The translations under genes and the position numbers were made by a program. A stretch of DNA of 36,487 nt from Rhodoferax sp. (GTDB lineage: Bacteria > Pseudomonadota > Gammaproteobacteria > Burkholderiales > Burkholderiaceae_C): positions 1 to 36,487 of the forward strand of contig JAUXWC010000065.1 in assembly GCA_030685025.1 (NCBI GenBank), given 5' to 3'. The notes beneath the pieces were generated by a model. That model made no database searches. It was not told where the DNA came from and worked only from the letters and a program-made list of their open reading frames with translations. Of the stretch, positions 25,867 to 36,452 are shown one piece after another (positions within the stretch are counted from its first letter, which is position 1; every line of letters starts with the position of its first letter).

Positions 25867-27024
25867 CTATAGCTCTTCGACCCGTTTGGCCGGGTAGCTG
25901 TCCCAAGTCTGGCATCCGGGACATTGCCAGAAGTGTTGTTTGGCTTCAAACCCGCAGGCGGCGCAGCGATAGCGTGACAGCGGCTTGACCGCATGGTCCA
26001 GCGCCTTTTGGACCAGGGGATGAAACTGTTCGTGCTCGAGTTTCTCGCCTTCGATCCACTTGGCGGCGGCGATCAGTGAGGGCTCGCGCTCGAGGTGATG
26101 GACGTACCAGCTTCGTGCGGCGGGAGTCGCGGAGCCGCTGGCGGCTTCCAGCGTGACGATGGCGTCCAGAACGTCCAGTGAGGGTGATTGTTCGTAGCTG
26201 GTCTTGAGCTGAGCCATGGCCGGCTCGGCCTGACCGCAGGCAAGCGCCGCCTTCGCTAGCGCATCGACCAGAACCGGGGCTGCCGCAGGGGCGGCGTGCA
26301 GGGTTTGGGATAGGGTCAAATAGGCGTTACTAGCCCGGTCAGTGCCCATTTGCAGTCTGGCCAGTTCGATGCCAGCTCGTGGCGCAGTGGGGGCGGTCGC
26401 TATGGCTTGTTGCAGCAGCACTTCGGCACGCGCCAGATCATGGGCCGCAATGCACGCAGTGGCCTGCTCGCACAGGTAATGGGCCAGGCGTGCCGAAAAG
26501 CTTCCCTGATGTGCCTCCTCAAGCTGATGTGCAACCTTCGCGGCCCGGACCCAGTCGCGGCTACGTTCGTAGTTGGACAGCAAAGCCAGGCGGGCTTGTG
26601 GTTCGAAGGTGGTGCCTTCGAGTTTGAGCAGGGCTTCTTCGGCCCGGTCAAGCAGTCCGGCTTTCAGGTAGTCCAGAGCCAGCGCGTGCTGCGCGCGGTG
26701 ACGGTCAGTGGCGGGTAGATCGCCTCGGGACAGCAGGTGCTGGTGCACGCGCACCGCACGCTCGTACTCGCCCCGGCGCCGGAACAGGTTGCCCAGCGCG
26801 AAGTGCAACTCGGACGTGTCGGGGTCATTCTGTACAGCCTCGATGAACGCGTCGATGGCCTGGTCTTGCTGCTCGTTGAGCAGAAAGTTCAAGCCCTTGA
26901 AATAAGCCTTGGGTGCCTGCCGGTTCTCGATGCGCAACTGGCGAACGTCCAGCCGTGAGGCCAGCCAGCCCAGGACGAAGGCTGCGGGCAAGCCAATCAG
27001 CAGCCAACTGAGATCAAAATCCAT
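25867..27024 (-). CDS. lapB: LapB (YciM), TPR protein regulating LPS assembly
   Basis: A 385-residue protein. It has one N-terminal membrane anchor (LSWLLIGLPAAFVLGWLASRL), then tandem tetratricopeptide repeats (about 40-340; e.g. AIDAFIEAVQNDPDTSELHFALGNLFRRRGEYERA, key positions typical of TPR). The C-terminal rubredoxin-like zinc motif is CAACGF and CPGC. In E. coli LapB recruits LpxC to FtsH and coordinates LPS assembly. Its ATG overlaps lapA by 11 bases. It lies one gap upstream of the heptose genes, keeping LPS-related functions together. Confidence 0.94.
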   Translation of the reverse strand: MDFDLSWLLIGLPAAFVLGWLASRLDVRQLRIENRQAPKAYFKGLNFLLNEQQDQAIDAFIEAVQNDPDTSELHFALGNLFRRRGEYERAVRVHQHLLSRGDLPATDRHRAQHALALDYLKAGLLDRAEEALLKLEGTTFEPQARLALLSNYERSRDWVRAAKVAHQLEEAHQGSFSARLAHYLCEQATACIAAHDLARAEVLLQQAIATAPTAPRAGIELARLQMGTDRASNAYLTLSQTLHAAPAAAPVLVDALAKAALACGQAEPAMAQLKTSYEQSPSLDVLDAIVTLEAASGSATPAARSWYVHHLEREPSLIAAAKWIEGEKLEHEQFHPLVQKALDHAVKPLSRYRCAACGFEAKQHFWQCPGCQTWDSYPAKRVEEL

Positions 27025-27313
27025 GCGTGCTCGTGGGGGAGTTTGTTGCGGGCCGGCTCGGCTCGGCGCGACTTTCCAAGGGTGTGCGCGCTCGGCTTCG
27101 GTGCTTCCACCAGCGGGGAACCATTGCCAGCGCCCCCAAAGCGACGCCCAACGCCAACGCGGTCAGGACGATCAACACCTGGGGTGCGCGCCACTGTGTC
27201 CCAAAGAAGAAATGCACGCTAGCCTCATGCTGGTTGTTCAACGCGAAGGCGAGCAGCGTAAAAAAAATGGCTGCCTTAAGCATCCACTTAAGCAGCCACA
27301 GGAGTTGTTTCAT
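27014..27313 (-). CDS. lapA: LapA (DUF1049) inner-membrane protein
   Basis: A 99-residue protein with two membrane helices (about residues 12-26 and 44-66) separated by a LNNQHEASVHFFFG loop, which is the DUF1049 signature. A basic, Ser/Pro-rich cytoplasmic tail follows. It pairs with LapB in LPS assembly control in E. coli. The 3' end overlaps the lapB start by 11 bases, and ihfB ends 60 bases upstream, giving the usual order ihfB-lapA-lapB. Confidence 0.92.
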   Translation of the reverse strand: MKQLLWLLKWMLKAAIFFTLLAFALNNQHEASVHFFFGTQWRAPQVLIVLTALALGVALGALAMVPRWWKHRSRARTPLESRAEPSRPATNSPTSTHGF

Positions 27314-27373
27314 CGATCTTCCCAGTGACGGGTTGATTCTACCGAAGCGATCGTGCGCTGGCGACGCTTGGGC

Positions 27374-27688
27374 TCACGAGGAACCGGTCTTGGCCTGCAT
27401 CTGGGCGGTGCGCTGGTCCACCGCCTCGCGCAGGGCTTTGCCTGGTTTGAAATGGGGCACGCGCTTTTCGGGAATGGCGACGCTTTCCCCGCTACGGGGA
27501 TTGCGGCCGATGCGCGGCGGTCGGTGATTGATCGAGAAGCTGCCAAAGCCGCGAATCTCGATGCGGTGCCCTCGAACCAGCGCATCATTCATCGCGTCCA
27601 GGATGGCCTTGACGGCGAATTCGGCATCGCGGTGGGTCAACTGCCCAAACCTCGCGGCAAGTTCTTCAACCAGATCGGAACGTGTCAT
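27374..27688 (-). CDS. ihfB: Integration host factor subunit beta
   Basis: A 104-residue HU/IHF-family protein. [23 protein letters not shown] begins the canonical IhfB N-terminus. The arm segment [22 protein letters not shown] includes the DNA-inserting Pro in RNPRSG, and the [14 protein letters not shown] ending fits. With IhfA, encoded elsewhere, it bends DNA at specific sites. It lies downstream of rpsA, as in E. coli. The bases before the ATG are a C-run (TACCCCCC), so no Shine-Dalgarno is visible. Confidence 0.96.
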   Translation of the reverse strand: MTRSDLVEELAARFGQLTHRDAEFAVKAILDAMNDALVRGHRIEIRGFGSFSINHRPPRIGRNPRSGESVAIPEKRVPHFKPGKALREAVDQRTAQMQAKTGSS

Positions 27689-27829
27689 GGGGGGTACGCG
27701 CAGTTGTGCTCAATTGCCGTGGCAAGAAGCCCCTGGTCTCACGCGGCCGTTGGCGCGGTCGTGTTCCGGAACCGGGGTTCCAGACGACGGTGCGCCAATG
27801 GCTGCATGGACTTCAGGGCGCGGAGCAGA

Positions 27830-29512
27830 TCAGGAGTTGTTGTCCAGCTTGGCGCGCAGCAGGGCGCCCAGGCTGGTCGTTCCGGCGTTTTCGCGCGCCG
27901 ACTGCTGACTCAAACTCTGCATGGCTTCGTTCTGATCAGCCATGTCCTTGGCTTTGATCGACAACTGGATGTTGCGTGTCTTGCGGTCGATGTTGACCAC
28001 GACGGCGGTCACTTCGTCGCCTTCCTTGAGCACGTTGCGGGCATCTTCGACGCGGTCACGCGAGATTTCGCTGGCGCGCAGGTAACCGATGATGTCTTCA
28101 CCCAGGTCGATTTCAGCACCCTTGGCGTCCACGGTCTTGACCTTGCCGGAAACCGTCTGGCCCTTGTCGTTGACCGAGACGAAGGTGGTGAAAGGATCGG
28201 AGTCGAGTTGCTTGATGCCCAGCGAGATGCGTTCACGGTCCACATCCACGGCCAGCACGATGGCTTCCACGTCCTGGCCCTTTTTGTAGTTGCGAACGGC
28301 GGCTTCGCCGGTTTCGTTCCAGGACAGATCGGACAGGTGCACCAGGCCATCGATGCCGGCAGCCAGGCCCACGAACACGCCAAAGTCGGTGATCGACTTG
28401 ATCGGACCCTTGACGCGGTCACCGCGCTTGGTGTTCTGCGCGAATTCCTGCCACGGGTTGGCCTTGCACTGCTTCATGCCCAGGCTGATGCGGCGCTTGT
28501 CTTCGTCGATCTCCAGTACCATGACTTCGACTTCGTCACCCAGCGAGACGATCTTGGAAGGTGCAACATTCTTGTTGGTCCAGTCCATTTCGGACACGTG
28601 CACCAAGCCTTCGATGCCGGGTTCGAGTTCCACAAACGCGCCGTAGTCGGCGATGTTGGTGATCTTGCCGAACATGCGGGTGCCTTGGGGATAGCGACGG
28701 TTGACGCCCATCCAGGGGTCGTCGCCCATCTGCTTGAGGCCCAGGGACACACGGTTCTTCTCGGTGTCGAACTTGAGGATCTTGGCGGTGATCTCTTGAC
28801 CGGCTTGCACCACCTCGGAGGGGTGACGCACGCGACGCCAGGCCATGTCGGTGATGTGCAGCAGGCCGTCGATGCCGCCGAGGTCCACGAACGCACCGTA
28901 TTCGGTGATGTTCTTGACCACGCCCTGCACAATGGAGCCTTCCTTGAGGGTGTTCATCAGCTTGGCGCGTTCTTCGCCCATGCTGGCTTCCACCACGGCA
29001 CGGCGTGACAGCACCACGTTGTTGCGCTTGCGGTCGAGCTTGATGACCTTGAATTCCAGGGTCTTGTTCTCGTACGGAGACAGGTCCTTGGTCGGGCGGG
29101 TGTCGACCAGCGAGCCGGGCAGGAAGGCGCGGATGCCATTGACCAGAACGGTCAGGCCACCCTTGACCTTGCCGCTGGTGGTGCCGGTGACGAATTCGCC
29201 GGTTTCCAGGGCTTTCTCCAAGCTCATCCAGGACGCCAGACGCTTGGCAGTGTCGCGCGACAGAATAGTGTCGCCATAGCCGTTCTCGATGGAGCCGATG
29301 GCCACCGAGACGAAGTCGCCAACCTGGACTTCAATTTCGCCCTTGTCGCTCTTGAACTCTTCCAGCGGGACATAGGCCTCGGACTTGAGGCCGGCGTTGA
29401 CCACCACGAAGCTGTGCTCGATGCGAACAACTTCAGCGGTGATTACTTCACCTGGACGCATTTCGGTGCGTGTCAGGGACTCTTCAAACAGGGCGGCAAA
29501 AGATTCAGACAT
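27830..29512 (-). CDS. rpsA: 30S ribosomal protein S1
   Basis: A 560-residue protein with six S1 RNA-binding domains. It starts [15 protein letters not shown], like E. coli S1. Domains at about 20-90 and 105-170 bind the 30S subunit, and four further S1 repeats (each with a [17 protein letters not shown]-like core) bind mRNA. ATG 29512 is used although the frame remains open another ~100 codons upstream across the cmk end; S1 family alignment does not extend there. No strong ribosome-binding site is seen (AAGAAA), in line with autogenous control known for rpsA in E. coli. The leader has a GGCCT/AGGCC hairpin (29618-29632). Confidence 0.97.
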   Translation of the reverse strand: MSESFAALFEESLTRTEMRPGEVITAEVVRIEHSFVVVNAGLKSEAYVPLEEFKSDKGEIEVQVGDFVSVAIGSIENGYGDTILSRDTAKRLASWMSLEKALETGEFVTGTTSGKVKGGLTVLVNGIRAFLPGSLVDTRPTKDLSPYENKTLEFKVIKLDRKRNNVVLSRRAVVEASMGEERAKLMNTLKEGSIVQGVVKNITEYGAFVDLGGIDGLLHITDMAWRRVRHPSEVVQAGQEITAKILKFDTEKNRVSLGLKQMGDDPWMGVNRRYPQGTRMFGKITNIADYGAFVELEPGIEGLVHVSEMDWTNKNVAPSKIVSLGDEVEVMVLEIDEDKRRISLGMKQCKANPWQEFAQNTKRGDRVKGPIKSITDFGVFVGLAAGIDGLVHLSDLSWNETGEAAVRNYKKGQDVEAIVLAVDVDRERISLGIKQLDSDPFTTFVSVNDKGQTVSGKVKTVDAKGAEIDLGEDIIGYLRASEISRDRVEDARNVLKEGDEVTAVVVNIDRKTRNIQLSIKAKDMADQNEAMQSLSQQSARENAGTTSLGALLRAKLDNNS

Positions 29513-29657
29513 TTTCTTGATGCGGCGTTGGCCGCGGGTTAATTCGCGGTGCTTGCCGCGGTTTAAGTTTTTGAACCACACAACCAGTGCACCTGTCGGC
29601 GCGAGAGGAGTCGTGTGGGCCTCGAACAGGCCAGTAGCCTGTGCTGTCACCAGCCGC

Positions 29658-31664
29658 TCAGTGGGTACTGAATGGCTGTTTGTCCTGCCACCAGTGCAAC
29701 ACCAGATCAGCCGACTCTTCAATCGACAGATCCGAGTTGTCCAGCAACCGGGCATCTTGTGCCGGCCTGAGCGGTGACGCGGCCCGGGACGAGTCCCGCG
29801 TGTCACGCGCCTCCAGATCGGCACGAAGAGCCGGCAGTGTAGCTGAAATTCCCTTTGAAATCAACTGCTTATGACGTCGCTGCGCGCGACGCTCGGCGCT
29901 GGCGGTCAAATACACCTTGAGGCGGGCATCCGGGAAGATGACTGTGCCCATGTCACGCCCGTCGGCGACCAAGCCGGGCAACTGTCGGAAGCCGCGCTGC
30001 AGGTCGATCAAGGCCAGCCGCACCAGGGGCAACGCCGACACACGCGAGGCATTCATGCCTGCCTCTTCGGTGCGGATGGCATCGCTCACATCTTCGTCGC
30101 CCAGCCAGACGCAGCCGTTTTCGAAGCGAATGTGCTGCCGGCTGACGCGCTCGGCAATGGCCTGTTCACCCGCACCATCCAGGCTCAATCCGGCACGCGT
30201 GGCTGATAGGGCGGTGATACGGTAGAGCGAGCCCGAGTCCAAAAAGTGGTAGCCCAACTGGCGGGCTAGCATCACGGCCAGCGTCCCCTTTCCCGACGCA
30301 GTGGGGCCATCGACGCATAGCACCGGAATGTCGGCATCAGGGGCGTTGGTGACGGAGAACAGGGTTTCGAAGTAGGCGGGGAAGGTCTTGCCCACACACT
30401 TGGGGTCTTCAATGCGGACCGGCAGGCGCGCCGGATTGAAGGCTGCCAAGGCGAAGCACATGGCAACTCGGTGGTCGTCGTAGGTGTGGATGCTTCCGGT
30501 GCGCCATGCGGCCGTGTCGGACGGCGGTGTGACGCTGAGGAAGTCCGGCCCTTCCTCCACGGTCGCGCCGAACTTGCGCAATTCGGTCGCCATGGCGACG
30601 ATGCGGTCGGTCTCCTTGACGCGCCAACTGGCAATGTTGCGCAAGGTGGTGGTTCCCCGTGCATAGAGCGCCATCACCGCCAGCGTCATGGCTGCGTCGG
30701 GGATGTGATTGCAGTCCAGGTCGATGGCCTTGAGAGGCCAGGCGTCGCGCGTTACCTTCAGCCAATTGGGGCCACTGTCAATCCGGGCCCCCATTAGCCG
30801 CGCCGCGTCCACGAAGCGGATATCGCCCTGGATCGAGTTGGCGCCGACGCCTTCAATCCTGATCCCATCCTGTTCGCCCGAACCGCCGGCGATAGCGCCC
30901 AAGGCGATGAAGTAGCTGGCGGACGACGCGTCGGCTTCTACCGCCAAAGTTCCGGGCGAACGCAGACGGCTGCCGGCAGGAATCGTGAACCGCTGCCAGC
31001 CTTCGCGCGCCACCTCGACGCCGAAGCGTGCCAACAGGTTCAAGGTGATTTCAATGTAGGGCCGGGAGATCAGCTCCCCAACGACTTCGATCACGATATC
31101 GTTCTTGGCCACCAGCGGCAATGCCATCAACAGCGCGGTAAGAAACTGGCTGGAGACATCGCCCCGCACCTGAATCGGTGCGTCCAGTCGAAGCTGTGGC
31201 GACTTGATGCGCAAGGGCGGGTAGCCATCGTTCTCGAGGTACTCGATGTCACACCCCAGTTGCCGAAGCGCGTCCACCAGGTCACTGATCGGACGCTCAT
31301 GCATCCGGGGTACGCCACGCAGTTCGTAGTCGCCGCCCAGCACGGCAAGTGCCGCAGTCAGGGGGCGAATGGCGGTGCCGGCGTTGCCCATGAACAGATT
31401 CGCGGACGGATTGCCCAGCGCACCGTCCAGGCCGTCGATCAGGACCGTGGAGCCCTTCTCGCGCACGCCACAGCCCAGCAGACGCAATGCCGCCAGCATC
31501 ACGCGTGTGTCGTCGGAATCCAGCACGTCGTGCAGCGCGGTGGTGCCCCGGCACAGTGCCGAGAGCAACAACGCGCGGTTGGAAATACTTTTTGAGCCCG
31601 GCAGTACCACGGTGCCGCCCGCAGCCGTCAACGGCGGCAGGTCAATGAACTTCGTGTCAAACAT
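29658..31664 (-). CDS. aroA-cmk: Bifunctional EPSP synthase / cytidylate kinase fusion (AroA-Cmk)
   Basis: A 668-residue fusion. Residues 1 to ~440 are 5-enolpyruvylshikimate-3-phosphate synthase: [18 protein letters not shown] (21-38), [14 protein letters not shown] (93-106, Gly96 conserved), RVKETDRI (348-355) and DDHRVAM (396-402). A short linker leads to cytidylate kinase (about 446-668): P-loop [11 protein letters not shown] (451-461), [20 protein letters not shown] and [12 protein letters not shown]. It thus joins a shikimate-pathway step to CMP/dCMP phosphorylation. The start overlaps the tyrA stop by one base (TAATG); rpsA follows 145 bases later, which in E. coli is preceded by a separate cmk. 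Confidence 0.96.
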   Translation of the reverse strand: MFDTKFIDLPPLTAAGGTVVLPGSKSISNRALLLSALCRGTTALHDVLDSDDTRVMLAALRLLGCGVREKGSTVLIDGLDGALGNPSANLFMGNAGTAIRPLTAALAVLGGDYELRGVPRMHERPISDLVDALRQLGCDIEYLENDGYPPLRIKSPQLRLDAPIQVRGDVSSQFLTALLMALPLVAKNDIVIEVVGELISRPYIEITLNLLARFGVEVAREGWQRFTIPAGSRLRSPGTLAVEADASSASYFIALGAIAGGSGEQDGIRIEGVGANSIQGDIRFVDAARLMGARIDSGPNWLKVTRDAWPLKAIDLDCNHIPDAAMTLAVMALYARGTTTLRNIASWRVKETDRIVAMATELRKFGATVEEGPDFLSVTPPSDTAAWRTGSIHTYDDHRVAMCFALAAFNPARLPVRIEDPKCVGKTFPAYFETLFSVTNAPDADIPVLCVDGPTASGKGTLAVMLARQLGYHFLDSGSLYRITALSATRAGLSLDGAGEQAIAERVSRQHIRFENGCVWLGDEDVSDAIRTEEAGMNASRVSALPLVRLALIDLQRGFRQLPGLVADGRDMGTVIFPDARLKVYLTASAERRAQRRHKQLISKGISATLPALRADLEARDTRDSSRAASPLRPAQDARLLDNSDLSIEESADLVLHWWQDKQPFSTH

Positions 31665-32536
31665 TACTTGTTGTTCTTTGACATGCTCCACTGCGCGCGG
31701 GTCACGCTGGCCTGCTCGATCAAACCCTCCAGTGCCTCACCGTTGCCACTGGAGATCATCACCTCCAACGCGTGCAGGTTGCGTTGAAATATCTTGCTTT
31801 GCGCAAGCAGCTCTTCACGATTGGAAATCATGATGTCACGCCAGATCTTGGGGTCGCTGGCTGCGACCCGGGTGCAATCCCGAAAGCCGGGCCCGGCCAG
31901 TGACAGGAAGTCCTGGCCCTGTTTCTGCCCCGAAATGGCGTTCATCAAGGCGAAGGAAATCAAATGCGGCAAATGGCTGACGGCTGCGAACGCGGCGTCA
32001 TGGGATTCAGGCGACATCTTGACGACGCGGCAACCCAGACCGGTCCACAGATCAACCGCTTTTTGCAACTGAATCGTCAAGGTCCGCTCAATCGGCGTGA
32101 GGATCACCTGCTTGCCGGCATACAGGTCGGCATCAGCATGCTCCACGCCGGACACTTCGCGTCCGGCAATCGGGTGAGCCGGCACGAACGATCCGATTTG
32201 CTCGCGCAAGGCGCGCCTGCCGGAGTCAATCACATCACGTTTCGTTGACCCGACGTCCATGATCAGCATCTGCGGCGTCACCAGGTGCTTGATGGCCTTG
32301 AAGGTTGCCTCGGTGGCGGCCACGGGCACTGCAATCAGCACGATGTCCGCGCCCGACACGGCCAGCAGGGCCGAGGGGGCCTCGACATCGATGACACCCA
32401 TCTGGCGTGCCTTCTCCGTCGTCGAGGGGGACTTGCTGTAACCCACGACACGTTTGACCAAGCCGGCTTTCTTGAGGGCGAGCGCAAAGGACCCCCCCAT
32501 GAGACCACAGCCAATCAATCCTAGTTGCTCAAACAT
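31664..32536 (-). CDS. tyrA: Prephenate dehydrogenase TyrA
   Basis: A 290-residue NAD-dependent enzyme making 4-hydroxyphenylpyruvate for tyrosine. It has the N-terminal Rossmann [11 protein letters not shown] (6-16), [11 protein letters not shown], the catalytic [14 protein letters not shown], and [12 protein letters not shown] in the helical domain. There is no chorismate mutase or ACT domain attached, so feedback control through such domains is absent. It lies between pheA (24-base gap) and aroA-cmk (one-base overlap). Confidence 0.94.
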   Translation of the reverse strand: MFEQLGLIGCGLMGGSFALALKKAGLVKRVVGYSKSPSTTEKARQMGVIDVEAPSALLAVSGADIVLIAVPVAATEATFKAIKHLVTPQMLIMDVGSTKRDVIDSGRRALREQIGSFVPAHPIAGREVSGVEHADADLYAGKQVILTPIERTLTIQLQKAVDLWTGLGCRVVKMSPESHDAAFAAVSHLPHLISFALMNAISGQKQGQDFLSLAGPGFRDCTRVAASDPKIWRDIMISNREELLAQSKIFQRNLHALEVMISSGNGEALEGLIEQASVTRAQWSMSKNNK

Positions 32537-32560
32537 CCTGTTTCCTTGTAGGCCGGGTCA

Positions 32561-33643
32561 TCATGCCGTGATGGGATAAGTGCCAAGCATTTTGTAGAAC
32601 GCACAAAGGCCCTGCAAGTCCTTCAAGGCCGAGGCAACGTGCGGCTGGGAGGGGTGGCCCTGAACGTCAATGTAAAAATAGTACTCCCATTGCCCTGAGC
32701 GCGCCGGTCTCGATTCAAACCGGGTCATGGATACGCCGTGGGTCTTCAGGGGGACCAGCAGGTCATGCACCGCGCCGGGGCGATTTGGCACCGACACAAT
32801 CAGGCTGATGCAGTCATTGCCCGAAGCGGGCGGCATTGGCATCGTTTGCGGCAGGCACACGATGGCAAACCGGGTCCGGTTGAAGACATCGTCTTGAATG
32901 GCATGGGTGACGATGTGCAGGCCGAATTCGCTGGCGGCACGCTCGCTGGCAATTGCCGCCCAGGCCGGATTGCTGGCGGCCAGGCGTGCGCCTTCGGCAT
33001 TGCTGGAGGCGGCGCGCCGGTCTGCATCGGGCAAGTGCGTGTTGAGCCAGCCCTGGCACTGGGCCAGAGCCTGGGGGTGGGCGTAAACCGCATCGATCCC
33101 TTCGAGGGAGTCCACTTTGCGCAGCAGGTTGTGGCGAACCAACAGACTGGTTTCACCCACGATATGCAGGGGCGAACCCAGCAGCAGATCCAGTGATCGC
33201 GATATCACGCCCTCGGTCGAGTTCTCGATTGGCACAACCCCGAACTGGGCGCTTCCCGCAGCGGTAGTGCGGAACACCTCGTCGATGGTGGCGCAAGGCA
33301 GACGGTCGATGCTGGAGCCGAAGAACTGCAGTGCCGCCTGCTCCGTGAAGGTGCCAGTCGGACCGAGGAAGGCCACCCGCTGCGGTGCCTCCAGGGCGCG
33401 GCAGGCCGACATGATTTCGCGCCAGATGGTGGCCACACTGTTGTCCTTCAGCGGACCAGGGTTGCCTTCCTGCAGGTTCTGAATGACCTGGGCCTCGCGC
33501 TCTGGTCGGAACACAGGCGAGCCCTCAGCCCGTTTGATCTCACCGACGTCGCGCGCCAGACTGGCGCGGTGATTGAGCAAGGCCAAGAGCTCCTGATCGA
33601 GGGAGTCGATTGCTACGCGCAGTTCGGCCAGGGTCTTGCTCAT
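32561..33643 (-). CDS. pheA: Bifunctional chorismate mutase / prephenate dehydratase (P-protein)
   Basis: A 360-residue P-protein. Its AroQ-type chorismate mutase domain (about 1-90) starts LAELRVAIDSLDQELLALLNHRASLA. The prephenate dehydratase domain (about 95-275) starts VAFLGPTGTFTEQAA and contains the TRF motif (FNRTRFAI). The C-terminal ACT domain has VPNRPGAVHDLL and the ESRP motif for phenylalanine feedback. ATG 33643 with GGAA upstream is preferred to a longer frame. It is the first gene of the aromatic run pheA-tyrA-aroA. Confidence 0.95.
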   Translation of the reverse strand: MSKTLAELRVAIDSLDQELLALLNHRASLARDVGEIKRAEGSPVFRPEREAQVIQNLQEGNPGPLKDNSVATIWREIMSACRALEAPQRVAFLGPTGTFTEQAALQFFGSSIDRLPCATIDEVFRTTAAGSAQFGVVPIENSTEGVISRSLDLLLGSPLHIVGETSLLVRHNLLRKVDSLEGIDAVYAHPQALAQCQGWLNTHLPDADRRAASSNAEGARLAASNPAWAAIASERAASEFGLHIVTHAIQDDVFNRTRFAIVCLPQTMPMPPASGNDCISLIVSVPNRPGAVHDLLVPLKTHGVSMTRFESRPARSGQWEYYFYIDVQGHPSQPHVASALKDLQGLCAFYKMLGTYPITA

Positions 33644-33713
33644 GGTTGAATCGTGTTCCTCATGTCTGCTCGGTCTTGATGGCGCACCATGGTCGCACGC
33701 CGTGCCTGCGCTG

Positions 33714-33739
33714 ATTATCGACTCCAATAGGGCTTTCAA
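33714..33739 (-). promoter_or_regulatory. Candidate promoter of the pheA operon
   Basis: On the minus strand TTGAAA (33739-33734) and GATAAT (33719-33714) each differ by one base from the sigma70 consensus, but the spacer is only 14 bases, short of the optimal 17. It lies just downstream of the gyrA terminator hairpin. Confidence 0.28.
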
Positions 33740-33779
33740 AACGGGTCGGACCGACCCGTTCGCTACCTAAAGCGTAGCG
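33736..33779 (-). terminator. Tandem hairpins after gyrA
   Basis: Two perfect stems follow the gyrA stop on the minus strand. CGCTAC/GTAGCG (33761-33766 with 33774-33779, 7-base loop) comes first. The palindrome AACGGGTC/GACCCGTT (33740-33747 with 33753-33760, 5-base loop) comes second, followed by TTG. The short T-run makes intrinsic termination moderate. Confidence 0.55.
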
Positions 33780-36416
33780 TCAGCCGTTGACACCGCTGTC
33801 GTCCTCGGGCGCGGCCTCGCCGTCTGTTGGATTCGCGTCATTTTCCACAATGCGCTGCAAACCGCTCAGCTTGGAGCCTTCGTCGAGCCCGATTAGCGTC
33901 ACGCCTTGCGTCGCGCGACCCAGCTCACGAATCTCGCTCACTCTGGTACGCACCAGTACGCCTTTGTCGGTGATGAGCATGATCTCGTCGTCGGCGTGAA
34001 CCAGCGTGGCGGCCACGACCTTGCCGTTTCGCTCGGACTGGGTGATGGCGATCATGCCCTTGGTGCCGCGCCCGTGACGTGTGTACTCGGTAATGCTGGT
34101 GCGTTTGCCGTAGCCGTTTTCGGTGGCGGTCAATACGCTTTGCTGTTCGTCCTCGGCCACCAGCATGGCAATGACGCTTTGACCATCTTCGAGTGTCATG
34201 CCGCGTACGCCGCGGGCCTGGCGACCCAATGGACGCACATCGTTTTCATCGAACCGCACGGCCTTGCCACCGTCGCTGAACAGCATGACGTCGTGCTGGC
34301 CGTCGGTGAGGGCCGCTCCAATGAGGTAGTCGCCATCGTCGAGGTTGACCGCGATGATGCCGCCTTTGCGCGGGTTGTTGAACTCGTCCAGCGCCGTCTT
34401 CTTGACCGTGCCCATGGAAGTCGCCATGAACACAAATTGGTCAGCCGGGAAGCTGCGTTTGTCGCCGGTCAGCGGCAAGACGACGTTGATTTTTTCGCCG
34501 TCTTGCAGCGGGAACATGTTCACAATTGGGCGTCCACGCGAGCCGCGCGAGCCCTGGGGTACTTCCCAGACCTTGAGCCAGTACAGGCGCCCCCGATTGC
34601 TGAAGCACAGAATGTAGTCGTGGGTGTTGGCGATGAACAGTTGATCCACCCAATCGTCTTCCTTGGTCGCCGTGGCCTGCTTGCCGCGTCCGCCGCGCTT
34701 TTGGGCACGGTATTCACTCAAGGGCTGGCTCTTGATGTAGCCGCTGTGCGAGAGCGTGACCACCATGTCGGTGGGCGTGATCAGGTCTTCGGTGGACAGG
34801 TCAAACGAGCTGTGCTCGACCAGGCTGCGCCGCGCGCCTTTCTTGGTCTGGCCGAACTCGGTCTTGATGACCGTGAGCTCGTCGCTGATGATGGTTGAGA
34901 CTCGCTCGGCCTTGGCCAGGATGTCCAGCAGGTCTTCGATCTCGGCCATCACCTCTTTGTACTCGGCGACGATCTTGTCTTGCTCCAGCCCGGTCAGGCG
35001 TTGCAGGCGCATTTGCAGAATCTCTTGCGCCTGGGTGTCGGACAGCCGGTACAGGCCATCGCTGCCCATGCCCAAGGCCTTCTCCAGGCCGTCGGGGCGG
35101 TAATCGTCGGCGTTGATCACACCGCCATCGGAGCGTGTGCGGGTCAGCATTTCGCGCACCAGTTTGCTGTCCCACGGTTTGGCCATCAGTTCGACCTTGG
35201 CCACCGGCGGGGTGGGGGCGTTGCGGATGATGGCAATGAAATCGTCAATATTGGCCAAGGCCACGGCCAGGCCTTCCAGCACGTGGCCGCGCTCGCGGGC
35301 CTTGCGCAGGTTGAACACGGTGCGCCGGGTCACCACCTCGCGGCGGTGCTGCAAGAAGACCTCGATCAAGTCTTTGAGGTTGCACAGTTTGGGCTGACCG
35401 TCCACCAGCGCCACCATGTTCATGCCAAAGGTGTCCTGCAACTGGGTTTGCTTGTACAGATTGTTCAGAACGACCTCGGGTACTTCGCCACGCTTGAGCT
35501 CGATTACCAGGCGCATGCCGGACTTGTCAGACTCGTCCTGGATGTGGCTGATGCCTTCGATTTTCTTCTCGTGCACCAATTCGGCCATGCGCTCTTGCAG
35601 CGTCTTCTTGTTGACCTGGTAGGGTAACTCGTCAACGATGATGGCCTGGCGCTGGCCCTTGTCGATGTCCTCGAAATGGCACTTGGCACGCATCACGACC
35701 TTGCCGCGACCGGTGCGGTAGCCGTCCTTCACGCCATTGATGCCGTAGATGATGCCGGCGGTGGGAAAGTCCGGCGCCGGCACGATCTCCATCAGCTCGT
35801 CAATCGTGGCGGAGGGGTTGCGCAGCAGGTGCAGACAGGCATCCACCACTTCGTTCAGGTTATGGGGCGGAATATTGGTGGCCATGCCCACCGCAATACC
35901 GCCGGAGCCGTTCACCAGCAAGTTGGGCAGCCGGGTCGGCATCACCAAAGGTTCTTTCTCGGAACCGTCGTAATTGGGGCCGAAATCGACCGTTTCCTTG
36001 TCCAGGTCCGCCAATAACTCATGGGCAATCTTGGCCAGACGGATCTCGGTATACCGCATGGCGGCGGCGTTGTCGCCGTCGACCGAGCCGAAGTTGCCCT
36101 GGCCATCCACCAGCATGTGGCGCATCGAGAAATCCTGCGCCATGCGCACGATGGTGTCATAGACCGACTGGTCCCCGTGCGGGTGGTATTTACCGATCAC
36201 GTCACCGACGATACGGGCCGACTTCTTGTAAGCCTTGTTCCAGTCGTTGCTGAGTTCGTGCATGGCGAACAGCACCCTGCGATGCACAGGCTTGAGGCCA
36301 TCGCGCGCATCGGGCAAGGCGCGCCCCACAATCACGCTCATTGCGTAATCGAGGTAGCTGCGCCGCATTTCCTCTTCAAGACTGATGGGCAGGGTTTCTT
36401 TGGCGAACTGAGTCAT
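33780..36416 (-). CDS. gyrA: DNA gyrase subunit A
   Basis: An 878-residue type IIA topoisomerase subunit. The N-terminal breakage-reunion domain carries catalytic Tyr122 (AMRYTEI) and the quinolone-resistance region [12 protein letters not shown], with Gln83 and Asp87 in exact E. coli numbering. The GyrA box for DNA wrapping is QKRGGRG (E. coli QRRGGKG). Six beta-pinwheel blades follow (about 535-850), and the acidic tail ends EDDSGVNG. It introduces negative supercoils with GyrB. It is the most upstream gene of the minus-strand group; a TAAAAT box lies 31-36 bases before the ATG, and no clear ribosome-binding site is visible. Confidence 0.98.
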   Translation of the reverse strand: MTQFAKETLPISLEEEMRRSYLDYAMSVIVGRALPDARDGLKPVHRRVLFAMHELSNDWNKAYKKSARIVGDVIGKYHPHGDQSVYDTIVRMAQDFSMRHMLVDGQGNFGSVDGDNAAAMRYTEIRLAKIAHELLADLDKETVDFGPNYDGSEKEPLVMPTRLPNLLVNGSGGIAVGMATNIPPHNLNEVVDACLHLLRNPSATIDELMEIVPAPDFPTAGIIYGINGVKDGYRTGRGKVVMRAKCHFEDIDKGQRQAIIVDELPYQVNKKTLQERMAELVHEKKIEGISHIQDESDKSGMRLVIELKRGEVPEVVLNNLYKQTQLQDTFGMNMVALVDGQPKLCNLKDLIEVFLQHRREVVTRRTVFNLRKARERGHVLEGLAVALANIDDFIAIIRNAPTPPVAKVELMAKPWDSKLVREMLTRTRSDGGVINADDYRPDGLEKALGMGSDGLYRLSDTQAQEILQMRLQRLTGLEQDKIVAEYKEVMAEIEDLLDILAKAERVSTIISDELTVIKTEFGQTKKGARRSLVEHSSFDLSTEDLITPTDMVVTLSHSGYIKSQPLSEYRAQKRGGRGKQATATKEDDWVDQLFIANTHDYILCFSNRGRLYWLKVWEVPQGSRGSRGRPIVNMFPLQDGEKINVVLPLTGDKRSFPADQFVFMATSMGTVKKTALDEFNNPRKGGIIAVNLDDGDYLIGAALTDGQHDVMLFSDGGKAVRFDENDVRPLGRQARGVRGMTLEDGQSVIAMLVAEDEQQSVLTATENGYGKRTSITEYTRHGRGTKGMIAITQSERNGKVVAATLVHADDEIMLITDKGVLVRTRVSEIRELGRATQGVTLIGLDEGSKLSGLQRIVENDANPTDGEAAPEDDSGVNG

Positions 36417-36446
36417 GAGGGAGCTTTGAGCGGCGGGTGGAATGCG

Positions 36447-36452
36447 ATTTTA
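36447..36452 (-). promoter_or_regulatory. Candidate -10 box for gyrA
   Basis: TAAAAT on the minus strand, 31 bases upstream of the gyrA ATG. A convincing -35 hexamer at 16-18 bases is not seen (TTGCGA lies 22 bases upstream), so support is modest. Confidence 0.25.

Noticed and set aside
27353-29008. Long plus-strand open frame (551 codons) opposite ihfB and rpsA
   Set aside because: It lies wholly antisense to two unmistakable genes. Its composition (rich in His, Val, Asp and Gly, repeating with the S1 domains) is what the complement of GC-rich S1 repeats produces. It has no recognisable domain.
29513-29824. N-terminal extension of S1 by about 104 codons
   Set aside because: The frame is open upstream of ATG 29512, but it overlaps the Cmk C-terminus in another frame. 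The canonical S1 N-terminus begins at 29512.
33906-34898. Plus-strand open frame (330 codons) opposite gyrA
   Set aside because: It is a shadow of the gyrA C-terminal beta-pinwheel coding sequence, with no domain and no ribosome-binding site.
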